Positions 12,601 to 25,147 of a stretch of DNA of 64,000 nucleotides are shown here, in pieces. This DNA comes from Brachionus manjavacas (lineage: Eukaryota > Rotifera > Eurotatoria > Ploima > Brachionidae). Position 1 is the first letter of the stretch; each line of letters opens with the position of its first letter. Under the pieces are notes generated by a model. It did not search any database. It had not been told where the DNA came from and saw only the letters and a program-made list of their open reading frames with translations. The stretch spans positions 1,295,494 to 1,359,493 of the forward strand of contig JAHQIY010000019.1 of the NCBI GenBank assembly GCA_019054805.1. Reading direction: 5' to 3'. The position numbers were made by a program, and so were the translations under genes.

Positions 12601-15384
12601 AGCTATTAATCATTATCGTAGCTAAAAAATTGACCATTCTGCAGTGACTTGAAAACTAAGTGACTGGTAATCACTTGCAAGTTTCCCATGTGCAAAACTT
12701 TTCGAATCTTTGACCTTTTTTTGATCTGTAAAAGCCAAAGTCAAGAAAATTTCAAGATCTATCTAGTGGTATCTTCGGTTTTCCATAATTCGAAAAATTC
12801 ATTGCAAAAAACCTATCTGAAAAACGTCAAAAAATGGGTTTTTTGCTCATTTTCGAAGGCGCCTAAAATCTTGTCCTTTTAACTTTTTTGAGTCCTGTAA
12901 ATTGTATCATGTAGAACTTTTTGCGCTTTTGAATTTGAGCTATTAATCATTATCGTAGCTAAAAAATTGACCATTCTGCAGTGACTTGAAAACTAAGTGA
13001 CTGGTAATCACTTGCAAGTTTCCCATGTGCAAAACTTTTCGAATCTTTGACCATTTTTCGATCTGTAAAAGCCAAAGTCAAGAAAATTTCAAGATCTATC
13101 TAGTGGTATCTTCGGTTTTCCATAATTCGAAAAATTAATTGCAAAAAACCTATCTGAAAAACGTCAAAAAATGGGTTTTTTGCTCATTTTCGAAGGCGCC
13201 TAAAATCTTGTCCTTTTAACTTTTTTGAGTCCTGTAAATTGTATCATGTAGAACTTTTTGCGCTCTTGAATTTGAGCTATTAATCATTATCGTAGCTAAA
13301 AAATTGACCATTCTGCAGTGACTTGAAAACTAAGTGACTGGTAATCACTTGCAAGTTTCCCATGTGCAAAACTTTTCGAATCTTTGACCTTTTTTTGATC
13401 TGTAAAAGCCAAAGTCAAGAAAATTTCAAGATCTATCTAGTGGTATCTTCGGTTTTCCATAATTCGAAAAATTCATTGCAAAAAACCTATCTGAAATACG
13501 TCAAAAAATGGGTTTTTTGCTCATTTTCGAAGGCGCCTAAAATCTTGTCCTTTTAACTTTTTTGAGTCCTGTAAATTGTATCATGTAGAACTTTTTGCGC
13601 TCTTGAATTTGAGCTATTAAATCATTATCGTAGCTAAAAAATTGACCATTCTGCAGTGACTTGAAAACTAAGTGACTGGTAATCACTTGCAAGTTTCCCA
13701 TGTGCATAACTTTTCGAATCTTTGACCTTTTTTTGATCTGTAAAAGCCAAAGTCAAGAAAATTTCAAGATCTATCTAGTGGTATCTTCGGTTTTCCATAA
13801 TTCGAAAAATTCATTGCAAAAAACCTATCTGAAAAACGTCAAAAAATGGGTTTTTTGCTCATTTTCGAAGGCGCCTAAAATCTTGTCCTTTTAACTTTTT
13901 TGAGTCCTGTAAATTGTATCATGTAGAACTTTTTGCGCTCTTGAATTTGAGCTATTAATCATTATCGTAGCTAAAAAATTGACCATTCTGCAGTGACTTG
14001 AAAACTAAGTGACTGGTAATCACTTGCAAGTTTCCCATGTGCAAAACTTTTCGAATCTTTGACCTTTTTTGATCTGTAAAAGCCAAAGTCAAGAAAATTT
14101 CAAGATCTATCTAGTGGTATCTTCGGTTTTCCATAATTCGAAAAATTCATTGCAAAAAACCTATCTGAAAAACGTCAAAAAATGGGTTTTTTGCTCATTT
14201 TCGAAGGCGCCTAAAATCTTGTCCTTTTAATTTTTCTGAGTCTTGTAAATTGTATCATGTAGAACTTTTTGCGCTCTTGAATTTGAGCTATTAATCATTA
14301 TCGTAGCTAAAAAATTGACCATTCTGCAGTGACTTGAAAACTAAGTGACTGGTAATCACATGCAAGTTTCCCATGTGCAAAACTTTTCGAATCTTTGACC
14401 TTTTTTTGATCTGTAAAAGCCAAAGTCAAGAAAATTTCAAGATCTATCTAGTGGTATCTTCGGTTTTCCATAATTCGAAAAATTCATTGCAAAAAACCTA
14501 CCTGAAAAACGTCAAAAAATGGGTTTTTTGCTCATTTTCGAAGGCGCCTAAAATCTTGTCCTTTTAACTTTTTTGAGTCCTGTAAATTGTATCATGTAGA
14601 ACTTTTTGCGCTCTTGAATTTGAGCTATTAATCATTATCGTAGCTAAAAAATTGACCATTCTGCAGTGACTTGAAAACTAAGTGACTGGTAATCACTTGC
14701 AAGTTTCCCATGTGCAAAACTTTTCGAATCTTTGACCTTTTTTTGATCTGTAAAAGCCAAAGTCAAGAAAATTTCAAGATCTATCTAGTGGTATCTTCGG
14801 TTTTCCATAATTCGAAAAATTCATTGCACAAAACCTATCTGAAAAACGTCAAAAAATGGGTTTTTTGCTCATTTTCGAAGACGCCTAAAATCTTGTCCTT
14901 TTAACTTTTTTGAGTCCTGTAAATTGTATCATGTAGAACTTTTTGCGCTCTTGAATTTGAGCTATTAATCATTATCGTAGCTAAAAAATTGACCATTCTG
15001 CAGTGACTTGAAAACTAAGTGACTGGTAATCACTTGCAAGTTTCCCATGTGCAAAACTTTTCGAATCTTTGACCTTTTTTTGATCTGTAATAGCCAAAGT
15101 CAAGAAAATTTCACGATCTATCTAGTGGTATCTTCGGTTTTCCATAATTCGAAAAATTCATTGCAAAAAACCTATCTGAAAAACGTCAAAAAATGGGTTT
15201 TTTGCTCATTTTCGAAGTCGCCTAAAATCTTGTCCTTTTGACTTTTTTTGAGTCCTGTAAATTGTATCATGTAGAACTTTTTGCGCTCTTGAATTTGAGC
15301 TATTAATCATTATCGTAGCTAAAAAATTGACCATTCTGCAGTGACTTGAAAACTAAGTGACTGGTAATCACTTGCAAGTTTCCC

Positions 15385-18300
15385 ATGTGCATAACTTTTC
15401 GAATCTTTGACCTTTTTTGATCTGTAAAAGCCAAAGTCAAGAAAATTTCAAGATCTATCTAGTGGTATCTTCGGTTTTCCATAATTCGAAAAATTCATTG
15501 CAAAAAACCTACCTGAAAAACGTCAAAAAATGGGTTTTTTGCTCATTTTCGAAGGCGCCTAAAATCTTGTCCTTTTAACTTTTTTGAGTCCTGTAAATTG
15601 TATCATGTAGAACTTTTTGCGCTTTTGAATTTGAGCTATTAATCATTATCGTAGCTAAAAAATTGACCATTCTGCAGTGACTTGAAAACTAAGTGACTGG
15701 TAATCACTTGCAAGTTTCCCATGTGCATAACTTTTCGAATCTTTGACCTTTTTTTGATCTGTAAAGGCCAAAGGCAAGAAAATTTCAAGATCTATCTAGT
15801 GGTATCTTCGGTTTTCCATAATTCGAAAAATTCATTGCAAAAAACCTATCTGAAAAACGTCAAAAAATGGGTTTTTTGCTCATTTTCGAAGGCGCCTAAA
15901 ATCTTGTCCTTTTAACTTTTTTGAGTCCTGTAAATTGTATCATGTAGAACTTTTTGCGCTCTTGAATTTGAGCTATTAATCATTATCGTAGCTAAAAAAT
16001 TGACCATTCTGCAGTGACTTGAAAACTAAGTGACTGGTAATCACTTGCAAGTTTCCCATGTGCAAAACTTTTCGAATCTTTGACCTTTTTTTGATCTGTA
16101 ATAGCCAAAGTCAAGAAAATTTCACGATCTATCTAGTGGTATCTTCGGTTTTCCATAATTCGAAAAATTCATTGCAAAAAACCTACCTGAAAAACGTCAA
16201 AAAATGGGTTTTTTGCTCATTTTCGAAGGCGCCTAAAATCTTGTCCTTTTAACTTTTTTGACTCCTGTAAATTGTGTCATGTAGAACTTTTTGCGCCCTT
16301 GTATTTGAGCTATTAATCATTATCGTAGCTAAAAAATTGACCATTCTGCAGTGACTTGAAAACTAAGTGACTGGGAATCACTTGCAAGTTTCCCATGTGC
16401 ATAACTTTTCGAATCTTTGACCTTTTTTTGATCTGTAAAAACCAAAGTCAAGAAAATTTCATAATCTATCTAGTGGTATCTTCGGTTTTCCATAATTCGA
16501 AAAATTAATTGCAAAAAACCTATCTGAAAAACGTCAAAAAATGGGTTTTTTGCTCATTTTCGAAGTCGCCTAAAATCTTGTCCTTTTAACTTTTTTGAGT
16601 CCTGTAAATTGTATCATGTAGAACTTTTTGCGCTCTTGAATTTGAGCTATTAATCATTATCGTAGCTAAAAAATTGACCATTCTGCAGTGACTTGAAAAC
16701 TAAGTGACTGGTAATCACTTGCAAGTTTCCCATGTGCATAACTTTTCGAATCTTTGACCTTTTTTTGATCTGTAAAAGCCAAAGTCAAGAAAATTTCATT
16801 ATCTATCTAGTGGTATCTTCGGTTTTCCATAATTCGAAAAATTAATTGCAAAAAACCTATCTGAAAAACGTCAAAAAATGGGTTTTTTGCTCATTTTCGA
16901 AGGCGCCTAAAATCTTGTCCTTTTAACTTTTTTGAGTCCTGTAAATTGTATCATGTAGAACTTTTTGCGCTTTTGAATTTGAGCTATTAATCATTATCGT
17001 AGCTAAAAAATTGACCATTCTGCAGTGACTTGAAAACTAAGTGACTGGTAATCACTTGCAAGTTTCCCATGTGCATAACTTTTCGAATCTTTGACCTTTT
17101 TTAGATCTGTAAAAGCCAAAGTCAAGAAAATTTCAAGATCTATCTAGTGGTATCTTCGGTTTTCCATAATTCGAAAAATTCATTGCAAAAAACCTATCAG
17201 AAAAACGTCAAAAAATGGGTTTTTTGCTCATTTTCGAAGGCGCCTAAAATCTTGTCCTTTTAACTTTTTTGAGTCCTGTAAATTGTATCATGTAGAACTT
17301 TTTGCGCTCTTGAATTTGAGCTATTAATCATTATCGTAGCTAAAAAATTGACCATTCTGCAGTGACTTGAAAACTAAGTGACTGGTAATCACTTGCAAGT
17401 TTCCCATGTGCAAAACTTTTCGAATCTTTGACCTTTTTTTGATCTGTAATAGCCAAAGTCAAGAAAATTTCACGATCTATCTAGTGGTATCTTCGGTTTT
17501 CCATAATTCGAAAAATTCATTGCAAAACCTACCTGAAAAACGTCAAAAAATGGGTTTTTTGCTCATTTTCGAAGGCGCCTAAAATCTTGTCCTTTTAACT
17601 TTTTTGAGTCCTGTAAATTGTATCATGTAGAACTTTTTGCGCTCTTGTATTTGAGCTATTAATCATTATCGTAGCTAAAAAATTGACCATTCTGCAGTGA
17701 CTTGAAAACTAAGTGACTGGTAATCACTTGCAAGTTTCCCATGTGCATAACTTTTCGAATCTTTGACCTTTTTTTGATCTGTAAAAGCCAAAGTCAAGAA
17801 AATTTCATTATCTATCTAGTGGTATCTTCGGTTTTCCATAATTCGAAAAATTAATTGCAAAAAACCTATCTGAAAAACGTCAAAAAATGGGTTTTTTGCT
17901 CATTTTCGAAGTCGCCTAAAATCTTGTCCTTTTAACTTTTTTGAGTCCTGTAAATTGTATCATGTAGAACTTTTTGCGCTTTTGAATTTGAGCTATTAAT
18001 CATTATCGTAGCTAAAAAATTGACCATTCTGCAGTGACTTGAAAACTAAGTGACTGGTAATCACTTGCAAGTTTCCCATGTGCATAACTTTTCGAATCTT
18101 TGACCTTTTTTTGATCTGTAAAGGCCAAAGGCAAGAAAATTTCAAGATCTATCTAGTGGTATCTTCGGTTTTCCATAATTCGAAAAATTCATTGCAAAAA
18201 ACCTACCTGAAAAACGTCAAAAAATGGGTTTTTTGCTCTTTTTCGAAGTCGCCTAAAATCTTGTCCTTTTAACTTTTTTGAGTCCTGTAAATTGTATCAT

Positions 18301-20771
18301 GTAGAACTTTTTGCGCTTTTGAATTTGAGCTATTAATCATTATCGTAGCTAAAAAATTGACCATTCTGCAGTGACTTGAAAACTAAGTGACTGGTAATCA
18401 CTTGCAAGTTTCCCATGTGCATAACTTTTCGAATCTTTGACCTTTTTTTGATCTGTAAAGGCCAAAGTCAAGAAAATTTCAAGATCTATCTAGTGGTATC
18501 TTCGGTTTTCCATAATTCGAAAAATTCATTGCAAAAAACCTATCAGAAAAACGTCAAAAAATGGGTTTTTTGCTCATTTTCGAAGGCGCCTAAAATCTTG
18601 TCCTTTTAACTTTTTTGAGTCCTGTAAATTGTATCATGTAGAACTTTTTGCGCTCTTGAATTTGAGCTATTAATCATTATCGTAGCTAAAAAATTGACCA
18701 TTCTGCAGTGACTTGAAAACTAAGTGACTGGTAATCACTTGCAAGTTTCCCATGTGCAAAACTTTTCGAATCTTTGACCTTTTTTTGATCTGTAATAGCC
18801 AAAGTCAAGAAAATTTCACGATCTATCTAGTGGTATCTTCGGTTTTCCATAATTCGAAAAATTCATTGCAAAAAACCTATCAGAAAAACGTCAAAAAATG
18901 GGTTTTTTGCTCATTTTCGAAGGCGCCTAAAATCTTGTCCTTTTAACTTTTTTGAGTCCTGTAAATTGTATCATGTAGAACTTTTTGCGCTCTTGAATTT
19001 GAGCTATTAATCATTATCGTAGCTAAAAAATTGACCATTCTGCAGTGACTTGAAAACAAAGTGACTGGTAATCACTTGCAAGTTTCCCATGTGCAAAACT
19101 TTTCGAATCTTTGACCTTTTTTTGATCTGTAAAAGCCAAAGTCAAGAAAATTTCAAGATCTATCTAGTGGTATCTTCGGTTTTCCATAATTCGAAAAATT
19201 TATTGCAAAAAACCTATCTGAAAAACGTCAAAAAATGGGTTTTTTGCTCATTTTCGAAGGCGCCTAAAATCTTGTCCTTTTAACTTTTTTGAGTCCTGTA
19301 AATTGTATCATGTAGAACTTTTTGCGCTCTTGAATTTGAGCTATTAATCATTATCGTAGCTAAAAAATTGACCATTCTGCAGTGACTTGAAAACTAAGTG
19401 ACTGGTAATCACTTGCAAGTTTCCCATGTGCATAACTTTTCGAATCTTTGACCTTTTTTTGATCTGTAAAAGCCAAAGTCAAGAAAATTTCAAGATCTAT
19501 CTAGTGGTATCTTCGGTTTTCCATAATTCGAAAAATTCATTGCAAAAAACCTACCTGAAAAACGTCAAAAAATGGGTTTTTTGCTCATTTTCGAAGGCGC
19601 CTAAAATCTTGTCCTTTTAACTTTTTTGAGTCCTGTAAATTGTATCATGTAGAACTTTTTGCGCTTTTGAATTTGAGCTATTAATCATTATCGTAGCTAA
19701 AAAATTGACCATTCTGCAGTGACTTGAAAACTAAGTGACTGGTAATCACTTGCAAGTTTCCCATGTGCATAACTTTTCGAATCTTTGACCTTTTTTTGAT
19801 CTGTAAAGGCCAAAGTCAAGAAAATTTCAAGATCTATCTAGTGGTATCTTCGGTTTTCCATAATTCGAAAAATTCATTGCAAAAAACCTATCAGAAAAAC
19901 GTCAAAAAATGGGTTTTTTGCTCATTTTCGAAGGCGCCTAAAATCTTGTCCTTTTAACTTTTTTGAGTCCTGTAAATTGTATCATGTAGAACTTTTTGCG
20001 CTCTTGAATTTGAGCTATTAATCATTATCGTAGCTAAAAAATTGACCATTCTGCAGTGACTTGAAAACTAAGTGACTGGTAATCACTTGCAAGTTTCCCA
20101 TGTGCAAAACTTTTCGAATCTTTGACCTTTTTTTGATCTGTAATAGCCAAAGTCAAGAAAATTTCACGATCTATCTAGTGGTATCTTCGGTTTTCCATAA
20201 TTCGAAAAATTCATTGCAAAAAACCTACCTGAAAAACGTCAAAAAATGGGTTTTTTGCTCATTTTCGAAGGCGCCTAAAATCTTGTCCTTTTAACTTTTT
20301 TGAGTCCTGTAAATTGTATCATGTAGAACTTTTGCACTCTTGAATTTGAGCTATTAATCATTATCGTAGCTAAAAAATTGACCATTCTGCAGTGACTTGA
20401 AAACAAAGTGACTGGTAATCACTTGCAAGTTTCCCATGTGCAAAACTTTTCGAATCTTTGACCTTTTTTGATCTGTAAAAGCCAAAGTCAAGAAAATTTC
20501 AAGATCTATCTAGTGGTATCTTCGGTTTTCCATAATTCGAAAAATTCATTGCAAAAAACCTATCTGAAATACGTCAAAAAATGTGTTTTTTGCTCATTTT
20601 CGAAGGCGCCTAAAATCTTGTCCTTTTAACTTTTTTGAGTCCTGTAAATTGTATCATGTAGAACTTTTTGCGCTCTTGAATTTGAGCTATTAATCATTAT
20701 CGTAGCTAAAAAATTGACCATTCTGCAGTGACTTGAAAACTAAGTGACTGGTAATCACTTGCAAGTTTCCC
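15385..20771. repeat. Four-unit higher-order repeat, about 1,347 bp, four copies
   Basis: Four tandem blocks begin at 15385, 16732, 18078 and 19426 (1,347, 1,346, 1,348 and 1,346 bp). The second unit of each block (15721, 17069, 18415, 19763) tends to carry gtaaaggcc and/or cctatcag. The third (16058, 17406, 18752, 20100) carries the rare pair gtaatagcc plus cacgatc in all four. The rare aaacaaagtg variant recurs at 19054 and 20401, a 1,347-bp spacing. An extra gtaatagcc unit at 15047 lies out of phase, three units upstream of the first. Shared rare variants at a fixed multi-unit spacing are the defining sign of an HOR. Confidence 0.85.
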
Positions 20772-21444
20772 ATGTGCATAACTTTTCGAATCTTTGACCT
20801 TTTTTGGATCTGTAAAAGCCAAAGTCAAGAAAATTTCAAGATCTATCTAGTGGTATCTTCGGTTTTCCATAATTCGAAAAATTCATTGCAAAAACCTATC
20901 TGAAATACGTCAAAAAATGTGTTTTTTGCTCATTTTCGAAGGCGCCTAAAATCTTGTCCTTTTAACTTTTTTGAGTCCTGTAAATTGTATCATGTAGAAC
21001 TTTTTGCGCTCTTGAATTTGAGCTATTAATCATTATCGTAGCTAAAAAATTGACCATTCTGCAGTGACTTGAAAACTAAGTGACTGGTAATCACTTGCAA
21101 GTTTCCCATGTGCATAACTTTTCGAATCTTTGACCTTTTTTTGATCTGTAAAAGCCAAAGTCAAGAAAATTTCAAGATCTATCTAGTGGTATCTTCGGTT
21201 TTCCATAATTCGAAAAATTCATTGCAAAAAACCTATCTGAAATACGTCAAAAAATGTGTTTTTTGCTCATTTTCGAAGGCGCCTAAAATCTTGTCCTTTT
21301 AACTTTTTTGAGTCCTGTAAATTGTATCATGTAGAACTTTTTGCGCTCTTGAATTTGAGCTATTAATCATTATCGTAGCTAAAAAATTGACCATTCTGCA
21401 GTGACTTGAAAACTAAGTGACTGGTAATCACTTGCAAGTTTCCC
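20436..21444. repeat. Three adjacent near-identical units marked by aaaatgtgtttt
   Basis: Units at 20436, 20772 and 21108 all have gaaatacg followed by aaaaaatgtgtttttt, where the array norm is aaaaaatgggtttttt. The marker is confined to these neighbours, at about 20580, 20918 and 21254, so the group arose by recent one-unit tandem expansion. The first unit also belongs to the end of the preceding four-unit HOR. Confidence 0.75.
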
Positions 21445-24400
21445 ATGTGCATAACTTTTCGAATCTTTGACCTTTTTTTGATCTGTAAAGCCCAAGTCAA
21501 GAAAATTTCAAGATCTATCTAGTGGTATCTTCGGTTTTCCATAATTCGAAAAATTCATTGCAAAAAACCTTTCTGAAAAACGTCAAAAAATGGGTTTTTT
21601 GCTCATTTTCGAAGGCGCCTAAAATCTTGTCCTTTTAACTTTTTTGAGTCCTGTAAATTGTATCATGTAGAACTTTTTGCGCTCTTGAATTTGAGCTATT
21701 AATCATTATCGTAGCTAAAAAATTGACCATTCTGCAGTGACTTGAAAACTAAGTGACTGGTAATCACTTGCAAGTTTCCCATGTGCATAACTTTTCGAAT
21801 CTCTGACCTTTTTTTGATCTGTAAAGGCCAAAGTCAAGAAAATTTCAAGATCTATCTAGTGGTATCTTCGGTTTTCCATAATTCGAAAAATTCATTGCAA
21901 AAAACCTTTCTGAAAAACGTCAAAAAATGGGTTTTTTGCTCATTTTCGAAGGCGCCTAAAATCTTGTCCTTTTAACTTTTTTGAGTCCTGTAAATTGTAT
22001 CATGTAGAACTTTTTGCGCTCTTGAATTTGAGCTATTAATCATTATCGTAGCTAAAAAATTGACCATTCTGCAGTGACTTGAAAACTAAGTGACTGGTAA
22101 TCACTTGCAAGTTTCCCATGTGCATAACTTTTCGAATCTTTGACCTTTTTTTGATCTGTAAAAGCCAAAGTCAAGAAAATTTCAAGATCTATCTAGTGGT
22201 ATCTTCGGTTTTATATAATTCGAAAAATTCATTGCAAAAAACCTATCTGAAATACGTCAAAAAATGGGTTTTTTGCTCATTTTCGAAGTCGCCTAAAATC
22301 TTGTCCTTTTAACTTTTTTGAGTCCTGTAAATTGTATCATGTAGAACTTTTTGCGCTCTTGAATTTGAGCTATTAATCATTATCGTAGCTAAAAAATTGA
22401 CCATTCTGCAGTGACTTGAAAACTAAGTGACTGGTAATCACTTGCAAGTTTCCCATGTGCATAACTTTTCGAATCTTTGACCTTTTTTTGATCTGTAAAA
22501 GCCAAAGTCAAGAAAATTTCAAGATCTATCTAGTGGTATCTTCGGTTTTCCATAATTCGAAAAATTCATTGCAAAAAACCTATCTGAAATACGTCAAAAA
22601 ATGGGTTTTTTGCTCATTTTCGAAGGCGCCTAAAATCTTGTCCTTTTAACTTTTTTGAGTCCTGTAAATTGTATCATGTAGAACTTTTTGCGCTCTTGAA
22701 TTTGAGCTATTAATCATTATCGTAGCTAAAAAATTGACCATTCTGCAGTGACTTGAAAACTAAGTGACTGGTAATCACTTGCAAGTTTCCCATGTGCATA
22801 ACTTTTCGAATCTTTGACCTTTTTTTGATCTGTAAAAGCCAAAGTCAAGAAAATTTCAAGATCTATCTAGTGGTATCTTCGGTTTTCCATAATTCGAAAA
22901 ATTCATTGCAAAAAACCTATCTGAAATACGTCAAAAAATGGGTTTTTTGCTCATTTTCGAAGGCGCCTAAAATCTTGTCCTTTTAACTTTTTTGAGTCCT
23001 GTAAATTGTATCATGTAGAACTTTTTGCGCTCTTGAATTTGAGCTATTAATCATTATCGTAGCTAAAAAATTGACCATTCTGCAGTGACTTGAAAACTAA
23101 GTGACTGGTAATCACTTGCAAGTTTCCCATGTGCATAACTTTTCGAATCTTTGACCTTTTTTTGATCTGTAAAAGCCAAAGTCAAGAAAATTTCAAGATC
23201 TATCTAGTGGTATCTTCGTTTTTCCATAATTCGAAAAATTCATTGCAAAAAACCTACCTGAAAAACGTCAAAAAATGGGTTTTTTGCTCATTTTCGAAGG
23301 CGCCTAAAATCTTGTCCTTTTAACTTTTTTGAGTCCTGTAAATTGTATCATGTAGAACTTTTTGCGCTTTTGAATTTGAGCTATTAATCATTATCGTAGC
23401 TAAAAAATTGACCATTCTGCAGTGACTTGAAAACTAAGTGACTGGTAATCACTTGCAAGTTTCCCATGTGCATAACTTTTCGAATCTTTGACCTTTTTTT
23501 GATCTGTAAAAGCCAAAGTCAAGAAAATTTCAAGATCTATCTAGTGGTATCTTCGGTTTTCCATAATTCGAAAAATTCATTGCAAAAAACCTATCTGAAA
23601 TACGTCAAAAAATGGGTTTTTTGCTCATTTTCGAAGTCGCCTAAAATCTTGTCCTTTTAACTTTTTTGAGTCCTGTAAATTGTATCATGTAGAACTTTTT
23701 GCGCTCTTGAATTTGAGCTATTAATCATTATCGTAGCTAAAAAATTGACCATTCTGCAGTGACTTGAAAACTAAGTGACTGGTAATCACTTGCAAGTTTC
23801 CCATGTGCATAACTTTTCGAATCTTTGACCTTTTTTTGATCTGTAAAAGCCAAAGTCAAGAAAATTTCAAGATCTATCTAGTGGTATCTTCGGTTTTCCA
23901 TAATTCGAAAAATTCATTGCAAAAACCTATCTGAAAAACGTCAAAAAATGGGTTTTTTGCTCATTTTCGAAGTCGCCTAAAATCTTGTCCTTTTAACTTT
24001 TTTGAGTCCTGTAAATTGTATCATGTAGAACTTTTTGCGCTCTTGAATTTGAGCTATTAATCATTATCGTAGCTAAAAAATTGACCATTCTGCAGTGACT
24101 TGAAAACTAAGTGACTGGTAATCACTTGCAAGTTTCCCATGTGCATAACTTTTCGAATCTTTGACCTTTTTTTGATCTGTAAAAGCCAAAGTCAAGAAAA
24201 TTTCAAGATCTATCTAGTGGTATCTTCGGTTTTCCATAATTCGAAAAATTCATTGCAAAAAACCTATCTGAAATACGTCAAAAAATGGGTTTTTTGCTCA
24301 TTTTCGAAGGCGCCTAAAATCTTGTCCTTTTAACTTTTTTGAGTCCTGTAAATTGTATCATGTAGAACTTTTTGCGCTCTTGAATTTGAGCTATTAATCA

Positions 24401-25147
24401 TTATCGTAGCTAAAAAATTGACCATTCTGCAGTGACTTGAAAACTAAGTGACTGGTAATCACTTGCAAGTTTCCCATGTGCATAACTTTTCGAATCTTTG
24501 ACCTTTTTTGGATCTGTAAAAGCCAAAGTCAAGAAAATTTCAAGATCTATCTAGTGGTATCTTCGGTTTTCCATAATTCGAAAAATTCATTGCAAAAAAC
24601 CTATCTGAAAAACGTCAAAAAATGGGTTTTTTGCTCATTTTCGAAGTCGCCTAAAATCTTGTCCTTTTAACTTTTTTGAGTCCTGTAAATTGTATCATGT
24701 AGAACTTTTTGCGCTCTTGAATTTGAGCTATTAATCATTATCGTAGCTAAAAAATTGACCATTCTGCAGTGACTTGAAAACTAAGTGACTGGTAATCACT
24801 TGCAAGTTTCCCATGTGCATAACTTTTCGAATCTTTGACCTTTTTTTGATCTGTAAAAGCCAAAGTCAAGAAAATTTCAAGATCTATCTAGTGGTATCTT
24901 CGGTTTTCCATAATTCGAAAAATTCATTGCAAAAAACCTATCTGAAAAACGTCAAAAAATGGGTTTTTTGCTCATTTTCGAAGGCGCCTAAAATCTTGTC
25001 CTTTTAACTTTTTTGAGTCCTGTAAATTGTATCATGTAGAACTTTTTGCGCTCTTGAATTTGAGCTATTAATCATTATCGTAGCTAAAAAATTGACCATT
25101 CTGCAGTGACTTGAAAACTAAGTGACTGGTAATCACTTGCAAGTTTC
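20772..25147. repeat. Simple-unit domain with rising gaaatacg variant
   Basis: This stretch holds about 13 simple units. The gcaaaac form found throughout the left domain is absent from here on; its last use is at 20436. Units with gaaatacg in place of gaaaaacg become frequent. Adjacent units at 21445 and 21781 share cctttctg, another one-unit duplication. The last cctacc and cgctttt units lie at 23,129-23,465. No gene is seen. Confidence 0.85.

Larger units (their letters stand above)
1..15384. repeat. Left homogeneous domain of simple 337-bp units
   Basis: About 45 units differ mostly at a few recurring positions: gcaaaac or gcataac near the unit start, attcattgc, atttattgc or attaattgc, cctacc or cctatc, gtcgcc or ggcgcc, and cgctctt or cgctttt. 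The variants are shuffled between units rather than unit-private, as expected from unequal exchange and gene conversion. gtcgcc is the commoner form to about 12 kb. No gene is seen. Confidence 0.9.

Noticed and set aside
895-13361. Eighteen-unit HOR suggested by attaattgc units at 895, 6962 and 13025 (about 6,065 bp apart)
   Set aside because: Neighbouring units do not match in order at that offset, and the same variant occurs at other spacings (16395, 16732, 17741), so the even spacing is probably chance.
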